From: Oryzias latipes
Lineage: Eukaryota > Chordata > Actinopteri > Beloniformes > Adrianichthyidae
DNA: 64,000 bases
Assembly (NCBI RefSeq): GCF_002234675.1
Contig: NC_019866.2
Span: 11,003,261 to 11,067,260, forward strand
Reading direction: 5' to 3'
This document shows positions 11,074 through 21,894 of this stretch, one piece after another; position 1 is the first letter of the stretch; every line of letters starts with the position of its first letter. The notes below the pieces were generated by a model. That model made no database searches. It was not told the origin of the DNA and saw only the letters and a list, made by a program, of their open reading frames with translations. The translations under genes were made by a program, and so were the position numbers.

Positions 11074-14000
11074 TCATGGTTTGTGCTTGAAATAAGCTTC
11101 CACTGCAGGAAAAACGAGGAGATTGAGTGTTAGTGCCATGGAGGATCAAACCAGCGTTGACTTGTCTGTCTTCTTCCACTCACCTGCATACTCCTGCGGC
11201 AGCATTGGTCTGTTAATTACCAGCTGTAATGCCACCATCCAGTCTTTTTGATCCTTTTCAGTCTCGCATGCAAACAGAAAACTCCGGTCTGGGGTCTTGA
11301 TGGTGATTCCGTAGAGCCAGTGGTTTCCCTGGATGTTGGCAGGTAATCCAGGAAGTACACTGTAGCTGTTTTCCTTGCTGCCAATGAACACTTCTCCCCG
11401 CGCAAAGGCATCCTGCAGCAGAGAGTGACATGTAACCATCCTGTTTAAAGGTTTGACTGAGATACATTTTTTAAACCTTTTTGCCAAGAAAAACGGATAT
11501 ATGGCAGATTTTTAAAAACATTCAACAGAATTCATCATAACCAGTGCAATACCAGTGGATCTTTGAAGTACATGAGCCTCCTGTCATCCATTGAAAACCA
11601 CCTCTTCTTGAAGCCTTCTGTGTGCTGCAGGAAGTAAATACATGTGTGATTTTTGAAGTACAGTATTTTTTTTTTATAAACTTCAAAGCAACTGGGAGAA
11701 AAAGGCAAATAAGTGACACAAAGAAACTCACTTTTGGACCGGTTTTCTCCATGTAACCTTCCTTAATGAAGTTTCTAGTTGCCTTTGGTATTAGCTGAAA
11801 CAAAAAAAGATACATTATTGAAAAAAATAAACTTAATGCATTGCTGAAACTTTAACTTTAGACATTGTTTATATTCAATTATAAGTTCTCAACATATCTT
11901 CAGGTTTTTCTCATCTGTAGTTCTTATTGCGTAGTTTTAACTTAGCAAAGTATGTGTAATTTCAAAAGAAGATTTAAGCATCTTCAAAGATTATTGCATA
12001 AATGTTCATGGTGCACGTACCACTTCTGCATGTGCAGTACGTGCTTGCAGAAATACTCACTTCAGAGTCAGAAGCGCCAGGAAAAGCCACCTGCAGATAG
12101 TGAAACCTGGCAGCTCTGATGGCGTTAAACCAGTCCACTATTTCCTTTGGCAGAAAATGGCAGAATTAATCTTAAACCTACATAGTCTTTATTCAGCATC
12201 TGTTAAAGGATTTGTATCCGTTTGAACAAAACTGAAACCTGACTTAAGATTTCTCATGTTGTTAATATTTCAACATAAAGTATCAGCTAAGTTGTCATTT
12301 CAAACATCTTCCACTAGAGGGGCGTTGTGCATTTCCCCCCCAAAACAGACAAAACACTCCATCTCATTAATTTCAGAGTACAACTCTTAATCTCACCTTG
12401 CCATCTTCATGGTAAACAAAGACATTTCTGGTGCTGTTATCCTTCAAATAGGTGATCTGCAGCCCATGAGCAGTGCCAATTTTATCTGGCTGGAAAGTTG
12501 CATTCAAGCTGCTGATCTTCAGCGTTGCTTTGGGCTCTTTGGCCTGCACAAGAAATGACAAAATCCAAAAATAGTGTTTCCATGTAAGCAGTTATATTTG
12601 GTCACAACTTCATCATTTCTATTTTTCATGCATTGAGCAATCTTATGTTTGCCATGAAAACAAGTCTGCTAAGATATGAATGTTAAGAAAAGGCTCACAT
12701 CAAGCTTGGTGAAATATTTGAGAACACCCTCACGTTCGGACAGAATGAATTTTCGACTGAGGTATTGCCCGTTGTCCCTTCCTCGTTTCCATAGAAACCC
12801 TTCCTTGTAGCCTGAAAAAGTGCAGAATCCCGTTTCACATGAAGTGAGGACAAACAGAAATTTAAAAAAGTTTGAGTACAAATTTCCACTTTTAAATGGG
12901 ATAACAGAGTAATAAATACATGAAGACAAACAATTTGTGGAAGGTTTTTGGTCTACCACGGATGAAATTATCTCAGTTTTAGTCTAAAAGATTGCAAGAT
13001 AGCTTTCTTTCTTAAAAGTATCATACAAGCTTATCTGCCTCTTTAGATGCAGACAGTCCAGTTCTTACTAAAAGTTTAGCCTGAATTTACCCTCTACAGG
13101 GGAAGTCACCCTGAAACCGCCTTTTTTTTAAACCGCATCTTCTGATGTCTGCGTTCTCTAATAAGTATGCTTCATATCGATGCAGCTCGACTTAAATTGT
13201 GCAACACCGCATGCTTCTCTGCAAGTAACCCTGTGATGAACTTGAAACAGTTCAGGGTGAATCCCTTCTGAACTCAAAGACAGTAACCATGGGCTTCAGC
13301 AGCTTCCTGATCGAGGCAAAGCAGGTACAAATAGAGTCTTTGTCCCCCAGCAGTGACACAAAATTATTCCTGTAACCCTTGTGCTATCCTAGGCACCTTA
13401 CCGTTGGGAGTTGGGTCATCTAGACCCACTAGACAGTGTGTTAAAACTTTTTTCTTCAATGATTTGTGAACCTCACTGGTATCCATGGATTACATGAAAT
13501 CTTTCCATCTTTATCCACCTTTGTCATGGTAGGGAGAACACATCAATGTAAGGGTGGGGTCAGCTAAGACAGCACAAGGGATAAACAGGTGAAGCATGCT
13601 TCAGTTTATACAGCTACCACAATATTACTATTCCCACTTCCTTTTGATTACATAAAGCCTAACCCTAATCCTTAATCGACACTTTAAACCTGTGACTAAA
13701 AGCCAATACATTTCAGTCTGCCCCATCAAGACTGGATAAATGTGGGCCAACGGCCTCTAATTGGAAAATTGCAGGTTCAATTCCCGCCTTACCCATCCAT
13801 GTGTCGAAGTGTCCTTAGGCAAAACCCTGAGCCCCACATTGCTTCTGATGGAAGGTTGGCACCAGGACTGTGACTGTAAAGCGACTTAAATTACTAGTTT
13901 TGACATTTTTATTTTTTGCTATTCACTTAAAAAATGATTTTTTTAAAGCAATTTGTCGTATTTTTTTCCAGGCAAAACAGTAACATTTCTGTCCGCTTTA

Positions 14001-17000
14001 TTGTAAAATTCTTTTATTGCAAAATTCTTAGTTGTTTATTTTTATTCTTTATCTAAATTCCACTATTGGTCTGTTATGTACAGTTGTTTGTAATATCAGA
14101 TTAAACTGGTTTGTGAACGGAAAGATAACATTTAATTTCAAATTTAACCAAATCTTGTTGAATCAGAAATCCAACCGGATAGTAAACTTGTGATTTAAAA
14201 TAATTTACATTTAATTTTTAATGATTTAATTTTGAAATGTGGCTGTGATGTCCAGTTCTATCAAATAAGTTAAAAAGTAGTCGACCACACAGAAGTTTGA
14301 GTGTCATCACATTCCATTAATTTCTTTCAAATGGCTAAAACTTCACCCTAACTACATTTGAACTCAGAATTTACACAAACAGTAGCCTGGAAATTGTGTT
14401 TTTTTTTTTTTTTTCCACAAAGGATGCATCCCTGGTATCAAAAACAACACAGCTGAACCACTTCCTTAACCAACCACAAAAAGAAAAGTCTCCTTATCAA
14501 GCTAAGTGCTTCATTCACTCGGTGACTACGTAACTACGTAAAGTGAAACCAAAAAAAGTCAACAAATTTGGACAACAATACATGTTTAACGGAATGTATT
14601 AAAAAGCAAACAGTTGTCATTTCCTTTGGTGAATATGCTTAAAAAGAACAGAGGTGTGTTTGTCTACATTCCCGCTGCACTGGTGTCATCTCCCTGTCTT
14701 CAGTTTACTCCTTTTTTTAATGCTGACACAAACAAAGTCACTATGGTTTGAGTTGCAAACAACATCAGTTTCATGAATGATTCATGAGTCTTTCACTGCA
14801 GGGAGGGCAGTGTCAGGCTGTACACAACAGCAAGGGAGGATAGTTCTTCACCCCAAAAAAACAAGATGTAGAAGTTGTGAAAAAGTAAACTCTGAACTGC
14901 AGCAGATTCTTCACACTTCACTGCTGTGGATCCTCAAAACAAATGACAAGGAAAAGGCCTGACAACAAACGGCCCATTCTTCCTGACAGAAACAACCGCA
15001 TCATGACAGTCGTAGGACTCTGACAGAAGCCCTTTATGTAAAACTAAAACTGCTTTTCCATGAACATGTTTAGTCCGTTTTAAATGAAAACAATAGGTTG
15101 CTGGGGGGGGGACACAACATTTTAAAGCAAAGAGCTGCAGAAACATTTGCACAAATGTACGTTTTCCGTGCAAATACAAGATGTCAGATTTGCACCATCT
15201 CATGAATGTCTTTTTCCGAATAGAACTTATTGATTGCAGACACATAGAGCATGGCAATGTTAGCCAACATTTTGTTGACTTCACATTAGTTTCCTGGAAA
15301 ACAAAAGTAACATTTGAAGCAGAAGTGTGGAGCAACAGAGAAACATTTTGGATTGCTCTGCAAAGACACAGTCTTTCTCTTAAAGGGGGTTTAACTTATA
15401 TATTTTTTGTCTAGCTTCCTGTTTCCTGAACAGATGTCGACAGGAAAAAAAGAATTAAACCTGACACAAAAAAAATCGTTAATGGCTATCCTTTTTTTTA
15501 TCAGCCAACCACACAGACATGCTTCTTAGCTTCCTGTTGCCCTCATTAGGCTTTGCTACACTCCGACCGAGAAGTTGCAGTAGAGTTTGTTAATAGAATT
15601 TTTGCTCTTTGTACAACTGCAATGAAAATTGCCTTTTTATGCAACATATTCATTAAATCCAACCCTATAAAAGCTCCTAAATTAGGTTTAATTCTATGTT
15701 GTCGGGTGTTAAGGTACCAGCTAAAATGCATTTTGTGTTTAATGATTAATTACTTCTCATGACATAATTCTATCAATAAGTATAGAAAGAATACAAATAT
15801 TATTAAATTTGATTTTAGCTGGTATACAACAGTGGATGTCCTTTTTTAACCATTTTTACTTTTCTTTAATACCATTTTTTTTAAAAATCCAGCATTCCAA
15901 AGTATGAATTGAAAACCTGTTTTAAAGCCCCCAATATAAAAAGAATTGGATCCAGCGAAAAACATGTAATTCTAATTTAAAATGAGTGTTACCATATCAG
16001 TTTCCACCCCAGCTATCAAAGCTAACAATGAAAACTAACACTCAGAAAGACAAAAGCACACTACTATATATTTCAATTAGCTAACTTTCCTAAAAAATCT
16101 TTGAAACAAAAATGTTCACTATTAAGGTTTTTTTATGAATCTTCAGATAAATCAGTAACTATTTGATTATTTGTATGTTTTTCATCCCAATTATAATATA
16201 AAAGAGAATATAAACCATAACATTATGGTAGAATTTAATCCCAACGACAAAATTTAGGCAATTAGAGCTTTTGTTCCAGAAAATGTCCTCATTCATTCTG
16301 TTTTTTGGGGCTCTGTTGTGTCGTACGTTTGTGCACTGTCCTGCAAAGGAACACCTTTCATTCTTACCTGCCGAGTACGCCTCCTGCCTCTCCACACACA
16401 TGAACTCCTTCCTTTCGTATTTGGCTCGGATCCACTGTTCCTTTAGGAGCCTGCAGAGCAGCGGAGCAACACGCTCAGAGCTCCCTTTGGGCTTTGCGGT
16501 TTTGCTGTTAACATCTTAGTTTTGGCCCAACTTCTGTTATAAGTTAAAATAGTGATGCTCAATATTTTTCTCATCTTTTATCTCTTTTTGTGACCACAAT
16601 TAGAAATATTCAGTAAATGATGACGTTTTTGTCAATTTCAACAAGTATGTTTGATCTTCTGAGTAAACACTTTAACCTCTTAAGCCCTCCGCCCTTTCAT
16701 TCAGTGTGTGTAACTCGACAGCTCAGAATTTTGTCATTTCAAGTTATTTTTGTCACTGGGTGGCTGAGCCCAAACCTTTACTCAACTGCTGCTTCCTGCT
16801 TTTGCAAGAGGAATGTTTTTATCATAGCCGGATTTCTGCAAGTCTTACTTACAGGCAATCTCTGTATGTGGGACAGTAGTAGAAGGCAGGTACGATGTTT
16901 TCATATTTGGCCTTGGCAGCATTGTTCCCAATGCTGTCAATAAACTGCAAAGAAACAGAGGGGGGAAAAAACATACAGTACTTAAGCGAGTGGGTAGATG

Positions 17001-19716
17001 CCGAAACTTTTACTGGAAAGTAAAATTTGATTCCAAAATTTTCTATATCCCCAAATATTTAACCTGAATCACCATGGGAACCCTTTGCAGGAGAAATCCA
17101 GTGGATAATCATTTTTAAAATAGGCAATAATATCCAGGAGAACAGTAAGATTTCAGCTACTTTTTTCAGGCTTTCCATCTCTACTGACCTAACTTCAATG
17201 TTTATTTTTCAGTCAGCTCTCTACTTTTACCACTAACATCATCTGCAAATACTGGAGTCTAAAACTGTTAAAACCCTGCTGTCGTGACTAATGAAAAACA
17301 TCAGTGTCATGGATTCTAGGATTTTCTGCCATCAACATTTTGAGCATCAAAGTGCAGCATTTTAAAACAATTTTTAACGAAATGTTGACAATTAAAACAC
17401 ATTTCATTGACCAAAAATGTAACTGAAGCGGCAAACCTCATCCAAAAAAACCCTTTCATGAGTGTCAAGTCAAAAGGTCCATATGTAGCTTCATTGTATT
17501 TAACTGCCTCTTTATTTTTAGTGACTTAGCACATATAGAGTACACTGAAACTGCATTGTGGTGACCAAACAACAGAAACACGACTGCATGCTTTTCATTA
17601 GTCTAATGATTTAATCTCGAGTCAGAGAGAGGTAGTCATGCTAATGTTTGCGTCTGTCTTTTAGGTATTTTAGCCATTTTATGCAACGATCCAAGAGGAG
17701 TAGCAGCACAAAACATTAATAAACCAATGGAAATGGTAAAAAAAAACTACAGTTTTCCCAGCATTTTCTGGGGCTATTTTGCACCCACACAAATGTTCTT
17801 GGATAGATACAAACGTGCTGTTTGTGTTTCATGCCTTTCAGTGAAAGCTAAATTGATACAAGTTGAAATATAGGCAGTTTAGGAGCAGGAGGCAGAGGAG
17901 AAACATGCTGCAGGTGAAGCAGCGTGGGATGGGCGACAGCAAGGCCGGAAGATGCAGGCCTTCCTGCAAGGCAGGAGTTAAATTCAGCTTCTCTGACAGC
18001 AGCAGCAACAACAACAAAAGGCCTCATCCTTCAATGAAAGCACTGACGAACAGATCACGTTTTTACCTCTAACTCAGACGAGTTCCAGGGATCCAGCAGG
18101 AGAGATTTCACTTTGCTGATCTGAGGGATGTTTCTGTGGAGTCCTGAACAAATGTGACACACCAACACTCCCAGGGTGTAAGAAGCCCATTCTGGATCTG
18201 GGAAATTCATGCACATCAGATGATCAAGAAAAAAATTCAATTTGATGTTTTATTTTCCCACTTTGATCAGTAATCGTGGTTTTTTAAAGTTACATTCTAT
18301 TGTTTTGTTTTTTTAACCCATAAGAACCCAGACACATTTTTTTCTTAAAAATAGAATAATGTGTATTTAACCACAAACTAAGTGGACCACGGAATCCATT
18401 GCTGTTATATTTCTGATGTCACCATGGGTTCTTAGGGGCTAAAACTAAAATTTACCATAAAATGTTACAAGTACTAGACTGAAACTGACAGAATTTAACC
18501 CTTGTGCTATCTTAGATGACCCCACCCTTACATTGACGTGTTCTCCCTACCATGACAAAGGTGGATAAAGGTGGAAAGATTTCAAGTAATCCATGGACCC
18601 CAGTGAGGTTCACATATCATTGAAGAAAAAAGGTTCACAGCACTGTCTAGTGGGTCTAGATGACCCCAACTCCCAATTTTAAAGTGCCTAGGATAGCACA
18701 AGGGTTAAAAAATATTTGGGGACTAGGAACCCAAGGTAACAGTAGTGGCTCCTTTTTTTCTAGTCAAGTTGAGGGGGTCAATATTTTGGGTCATATCTTA
18801 TATTTAAAATGTTCTTTAACAAAATAGCATGTTTCAACAGCACACAGGATAGATCGATTCAGGGGGAATAAAGTTTTTAGACTTCACCACCTTAAACTAT
18901 ACCTTTAAAATCAATGGAATAAAAAATTCTTTATGAACCCAGACTCACTATGGAACTTTATTCTTTATTTTAAACTTGGATCTATAGTTTAATCTTTTTT
19001 ATATGTAATTTATTTGGTATTTACTGTTATTACTATTGAGGCAGTTTGTCAATGCTACTTCTTGTATATCTTCCTGGCATGTATATTTGAACATCGACAA
19101 TAAAAAAACAGCACACAGGAAAAAAAAATACAGGAAGCAGGTCACACCTTACTCCAGAGCAGAAGTGTTGCACATAACGTGTAAATAAGCCTACGTGCAA
19201 TTAATCTTTAAAAAAAGAATAGATGTGGGTCATTTTAAACGGAACACAAGGGTGGGGTCAGGCTGTTTTAAAAGCAGTAAATGAGAAGGAAGACTTGATG
19301 CATCTGCACAAAATAGGGCAAAAAAGAAATCCAGAACAAGCACTTTACTTCTCTGTCAAAGCGCACCTCAATGAAAGGAGATCAGTCAGTTGATAGCCAT
19401 CAATCCAAATCTAGCAAGTTTTTGTCTGATGGTCAAGATCAAACTTGTGTTTTTATATTATTATTTTTAACTTTATGCCATTTCTAACAAACATTTCCTA
19501 CTTTTTGTCAGAAAACATTCATAAATTAACTTCTATTGTTTTCTCCTAAAGTGAAACAAAACTTACCAGGCGTACTGTCAAACTAACATGAAGAGGATGT
19601 AAATAAAAGCAGGACCTGCACCTACCTGCTGCTTTGCAGTCTGCACAGTTTCCATTCCCCGGTTTTTCCAACAGCTGCTTGATTCGCCGTCTGAGACTTT
19701 CTGGTCCCAAAGCCAT
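11074..19716 (-). CDS. adap1: ArfGAP with dual PH domains 1 (centaurin alpha 1), complete
   Basis: Eleven coding exons: 19716-19626, 18197-18067, 16944-16853, 16450-16368, 12811-12699, 12543-12397, 12144-12061, 11794-11732, 11624-11553, 11412-11184 and 11102-11074. All have GT-AG borders and add to 1,134 nt, 377 residues. The ArfGAP zinc finger is C24-x2-C27-x16-C44-x2-C47, followed by the arginine-finger motif SGLHRN (R52). PH1 starts near residue 133 ([20 protein letters not shown]) and PH2 near 255 ([11 protein letters not shown], then [18 protein letters not shown]). ADAP1 binds PIP3/IP4 and turns off Arf6 at the plasma membrane. The choice of ADAP1 over ADAP2 rests on [14 protein letters not shown] and the C-terminal [12 protein letters not shown]. 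The start is the only ATG of the short first exon. Introns hold two TTAA miniature elements and a SINE. Confidence 0.93.
13376..13580 (+). mobile_element. piggyBac-like miniature element (TTAA class)
   Basis: A 205-bp element with inverted ends CCCTTGTGCTATC and its complement (degraded to GACAGCACAAGGG). The flanks read GTAA and ATAA, diverged from TTAA. The interior 'gttgggtcatctagaccc' is shared with the copy at 18499-18704, which lies in the opposite orientation. It has no coding capacity. It sits in the adap1 intron between exons 4 and 5. Confidence 0.75.
13741..13890 (+). repeat. tRNA-derived SINE, truncated and diverged
   Basis: It contains the B box GGTTCAATTCC, then 'gtgtccttaggcaaaaccctg' (an altered 'gtccttgggcaagacactg' block) and 'gactgtaaagcgactt'. 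These match, in order, the SINE copies at 5522-5781 and 20489-20767. The A box is eroded, so this is an older copy. It lies in an adap1 intron. Confidence 0.65.
18499..18704 (-). mobile_element. piggyBac-like miniature element with intact TTAA duplication
   Basis: A 206-bp element bounded by CCCTTGTGCTATC and GATAGCACAAGGG, with exact TTAA on both sides (18495-18498 and 18705-18708). It is the same family as 13376-13580, inverted. The TTAA duplication and CCC/GGG termini are the signature of the piggyBac superfamily. It lies in adap1 intron 1 and has no open frame of note. Confidence 0.85.
18840..19115 (+). repeat. Possible non-LTR retrotransposon 3' end
   Basis: The segment ends in 'gaacatcgacaataaaaaaaca' and has a T-rich, weakly coding look upstream, as in eroded L1-type 3' ends. 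No reverse-transcriptase motif survives. This call is tentative. Confidence 0.25.
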
Positions 19717-20488
19717 GATTTAGATTTCGATTAGACTCCAAAGGTTCTTATGAACAAGAAGACGGAGATCACAGAGCGCGCGTTGAAACAGCTACCACAG
19801 CACTGTCATTGTAACTGTGGGGAGGCTAACCACTGATGCATGCTCTGCTGTTGATGCTCCAAAGAAATACACATGCAATCCTCTGCCCCTACATGGAATG
19901 AGACACCTAGTGGTTGTTATGGTAAATAAAGGGCACAACTTCCCAACACATTTTTATCTTTGTTTTATAAGTTTAGTTAATATTTTGGAATACTTGACCC
20001 TTGTGTGGTGTTCATATTGTTGTTACTCAGCCAGTGTTCGTGGGTCTGGTGGACCCGTTGCATGTTGTGGTTTTTAATGCCTCACAATCAAACACTTTGA
20101 TGTTAAAATACTCGACAGATGTTTACCTCATCCAATTACAATCAGTTTATTTGGTTAATATTTGCCCTTTACCTTTGTTAGATCACATTCATAACTCATT
20201 ATTTAAAACGTGATAAAGAAAATCAATTAAAATCAAGATATGATTGGAAACAAATTTTCAAGTGAAGCAATGGTTTTCAAAACTACTAACTTTTATTTAT
20301 TTGAACAAAGAAACTGAAACCATTCAGGTGCACAACACAAGCTGAACACAGAGTAAACCTATTGTCAAGACAACACATCAGCCCCATGTAAGGGCTTCTA
20401 GCCACTAGCCTTTACAACACATGGTCCTGGCTGCTGACAGCCTGGTCCTGGCTGATGGCTTTGTTTTGGAACTGGCTGATGCTCAATC

Positions 20489-20767
20489 TAAATGGTATGG
20501 CTTATACTTATATAGCGCCTTTCTTCCTACAAGGACAAAGCGCTTTACAGTCACGGACCCATTCACCCAGTCACACACACATTCACTCACACATTCAGAC
20601 ACTGGTGGCGGCTCCGCCAAACACAGGCGCCCGCCAACCACCAGAGGCAAGGTGGGGTTCAGTGTCTTGCCCAAGGACACTTTGACTCATGGGCCTGCAA
20701 GGCGGGAATTGAACCTGCAATCTTACGATCAGGGGTTGGCCACCCTACCGCTGCACCACGGCCGCCC
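20489..20767 (-). repeat. tRNA-derived SINE, near full length
   Basis: Read on the minus strand: A box TGGTGCAGCGGTAG, B box GGTTCAATTCC, body 'gtccttgggcaagacactg', then 'gtaaagcgctttgtccttg' and a 'gcgctatataagtataagcc' tail. It is the same family as 5522-5781. It has inserted into the transposase region of the piggyBac element, so it is the younger of the two. Confidence 0.85.
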
Positions 20768-20939
20768 CAATCTAATCATCTTCTCCAGAGTCACTGTCAG
20801 ACTCTGAATTTTCAGAAATGTGATCCTCCAATTCTGAAACCTCCTCTTCTGAATCGTCTCCCTCTACATCATCATCGAAAACGTCTCTCTCTTCTAAAAT
20901 CAATTCCAGGGCCCTCTGCGCAGAAAGTCTTTTGGCCAT
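20768..20939 (-). pseudogene. piggyBac transposase N-terminal remnant
   Basis: From ATG at 20939 the frame reads MAKRLSAQRALELILEER, then an acidic serine-rich stretch (EGDDSEEEVSELED, then SENSESDSDSGEDD), and stops at the SINE junction. A basic MAxRLS...ALxxIL opening followed by an Asp/Glu/Ser run is typical of fish piggyBac transposases. About 57 codons survive. The catalytic core is absent, so no enzyme can be made. Confidence 0.8.
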
Positions 20940-21219
20940 TTTGATCAGTTGTGATGAGAAACCACACTGGCAAAGCTATATTTATAGTGTCCCGCCTCCA
21001 ATTTGTAGCAGATCTTTATCTGCTATGTGAGATATTAAAGATTCCCGCAAGAAAGTCAAATGATCAAATGTGCGGGAGAACGAGAGCAAACAGAGTTGAT
21101 GCTTGAATTATTCTAACAATGTTGCAACCTTGTGCGGGAACCGCAGGTGCAGAAACAGAACTCACATTTACAGTGAATCTTTCTCTCTCTGCCACTCTCT
21201 CTCTCTCTTTCTCACTGGT

Positions 21220-21258
21220 CACACACACACACACACACCCACACACACACACACACAG
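21220..21258 (+). repeat. CA dinucleotide microsatellite
   Basis: An interrupted run of about 19 CA units with a CT-rich lead-in (21180-21212), inside the piggyBac element. The upstream polypyrimidine plus CA run is simple sequence only. Confidence 0.9.
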
Positions 21259-21628
21259 CAGGCCCAGACAGGTGGAGGACAGAGTGTAGGTACATAAAAA
21301 CATCAATTTCCACACTTCTATTAGCCCTGGGTCCAGTGGACCCGAACATCTTATATGTAATAGAAATGTGTTGGGGGGGGTATACGGTGTGTGGTCATTA
21401 AAAATGTATTCTGATATCTGTTCTTCACAGAAAATGAGCCAAGGCCAGTGAGTCTGAGTTTGAAAAATTAATTAATTGTATCATTTTTCTTTTGATAAAA
21501 AATGAAAACGGGTCCCACAGACCCGAACACCACATAAGGGTTAAAAGTATTTTTGTGACTAGAAATCAGAATAATAGTTGAGCCGGATCACAAGATGACA
21601 GAAATCAGAATCAAGATGTTTCATAGGT

Positions 21629-21634
21629 TTTATT
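21629..21634 (-). other. Likely polyadenylation signal of rnps1
   Basis: TTTATT on the + strand (AATAAA on the minus strand) about 260 nt past the rnps1 stop. The transcript end would then fall near 21610, with the piggyBac terminus directly beyond. Confidence 0.5.
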
Positions 21635-21894
21635 CTCAAAATTCTTCAAAAAAAAAAATCAACTCGAATGAAGGAATCACAAAATCTTGTTAGATGTCAT
21701 CAGACATAACATAAAAACTACAGTCAATTTTCAGCACAAAATTTAAAAAAAAAGAAAGAATTTTTCTCGTCTCCTTGTCACTACGAACTCAGCTAAATTT
21801 ACTGCAATTTATATAGATCCTTTGTGTCCGAGGAGCCAGGAAATGCGAAAACTGCAGCTGATCTGCGGCGAGTATTTAGAGTAAAGACAACTTT

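Larger units (their letters stand above)
19998..21540 (-). mobile_element. piggyBac-type DNA transposon, internally deleted, with SINE inside
   Basis: The left end reads CCCTTGTGTGGTGTTC and the right end, reversed, CCCTTATGTGGTGTTCGG. Both have a nearby GGGTC-TGGACCCG subterminal palindrome (about 20042-20057, again 21331-21342 and 21510-21523). The right flank is TTAA (21541-21544); the left is TTGA. Inside, the minus strand keeps the start of a piggyBac transposase (20768-20939). The DDD catalytic region is gone, because only about 490 bp remain on the far side of the SINE. It lies between adap1 and rnps1, its right end under 100 bp from the presumed rnps1 polyadenylation signal. Confidence 0.82.

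Noticed and set aside
11074-19716. Calling this gene adap2
   Set aside because: The C-terminal [26 protein letters not shown] and the AFPGASDSE segment match ADAP1, and ADAP2 differs at these places. The CYP2K neighbours also fit the ADAP1 locus.
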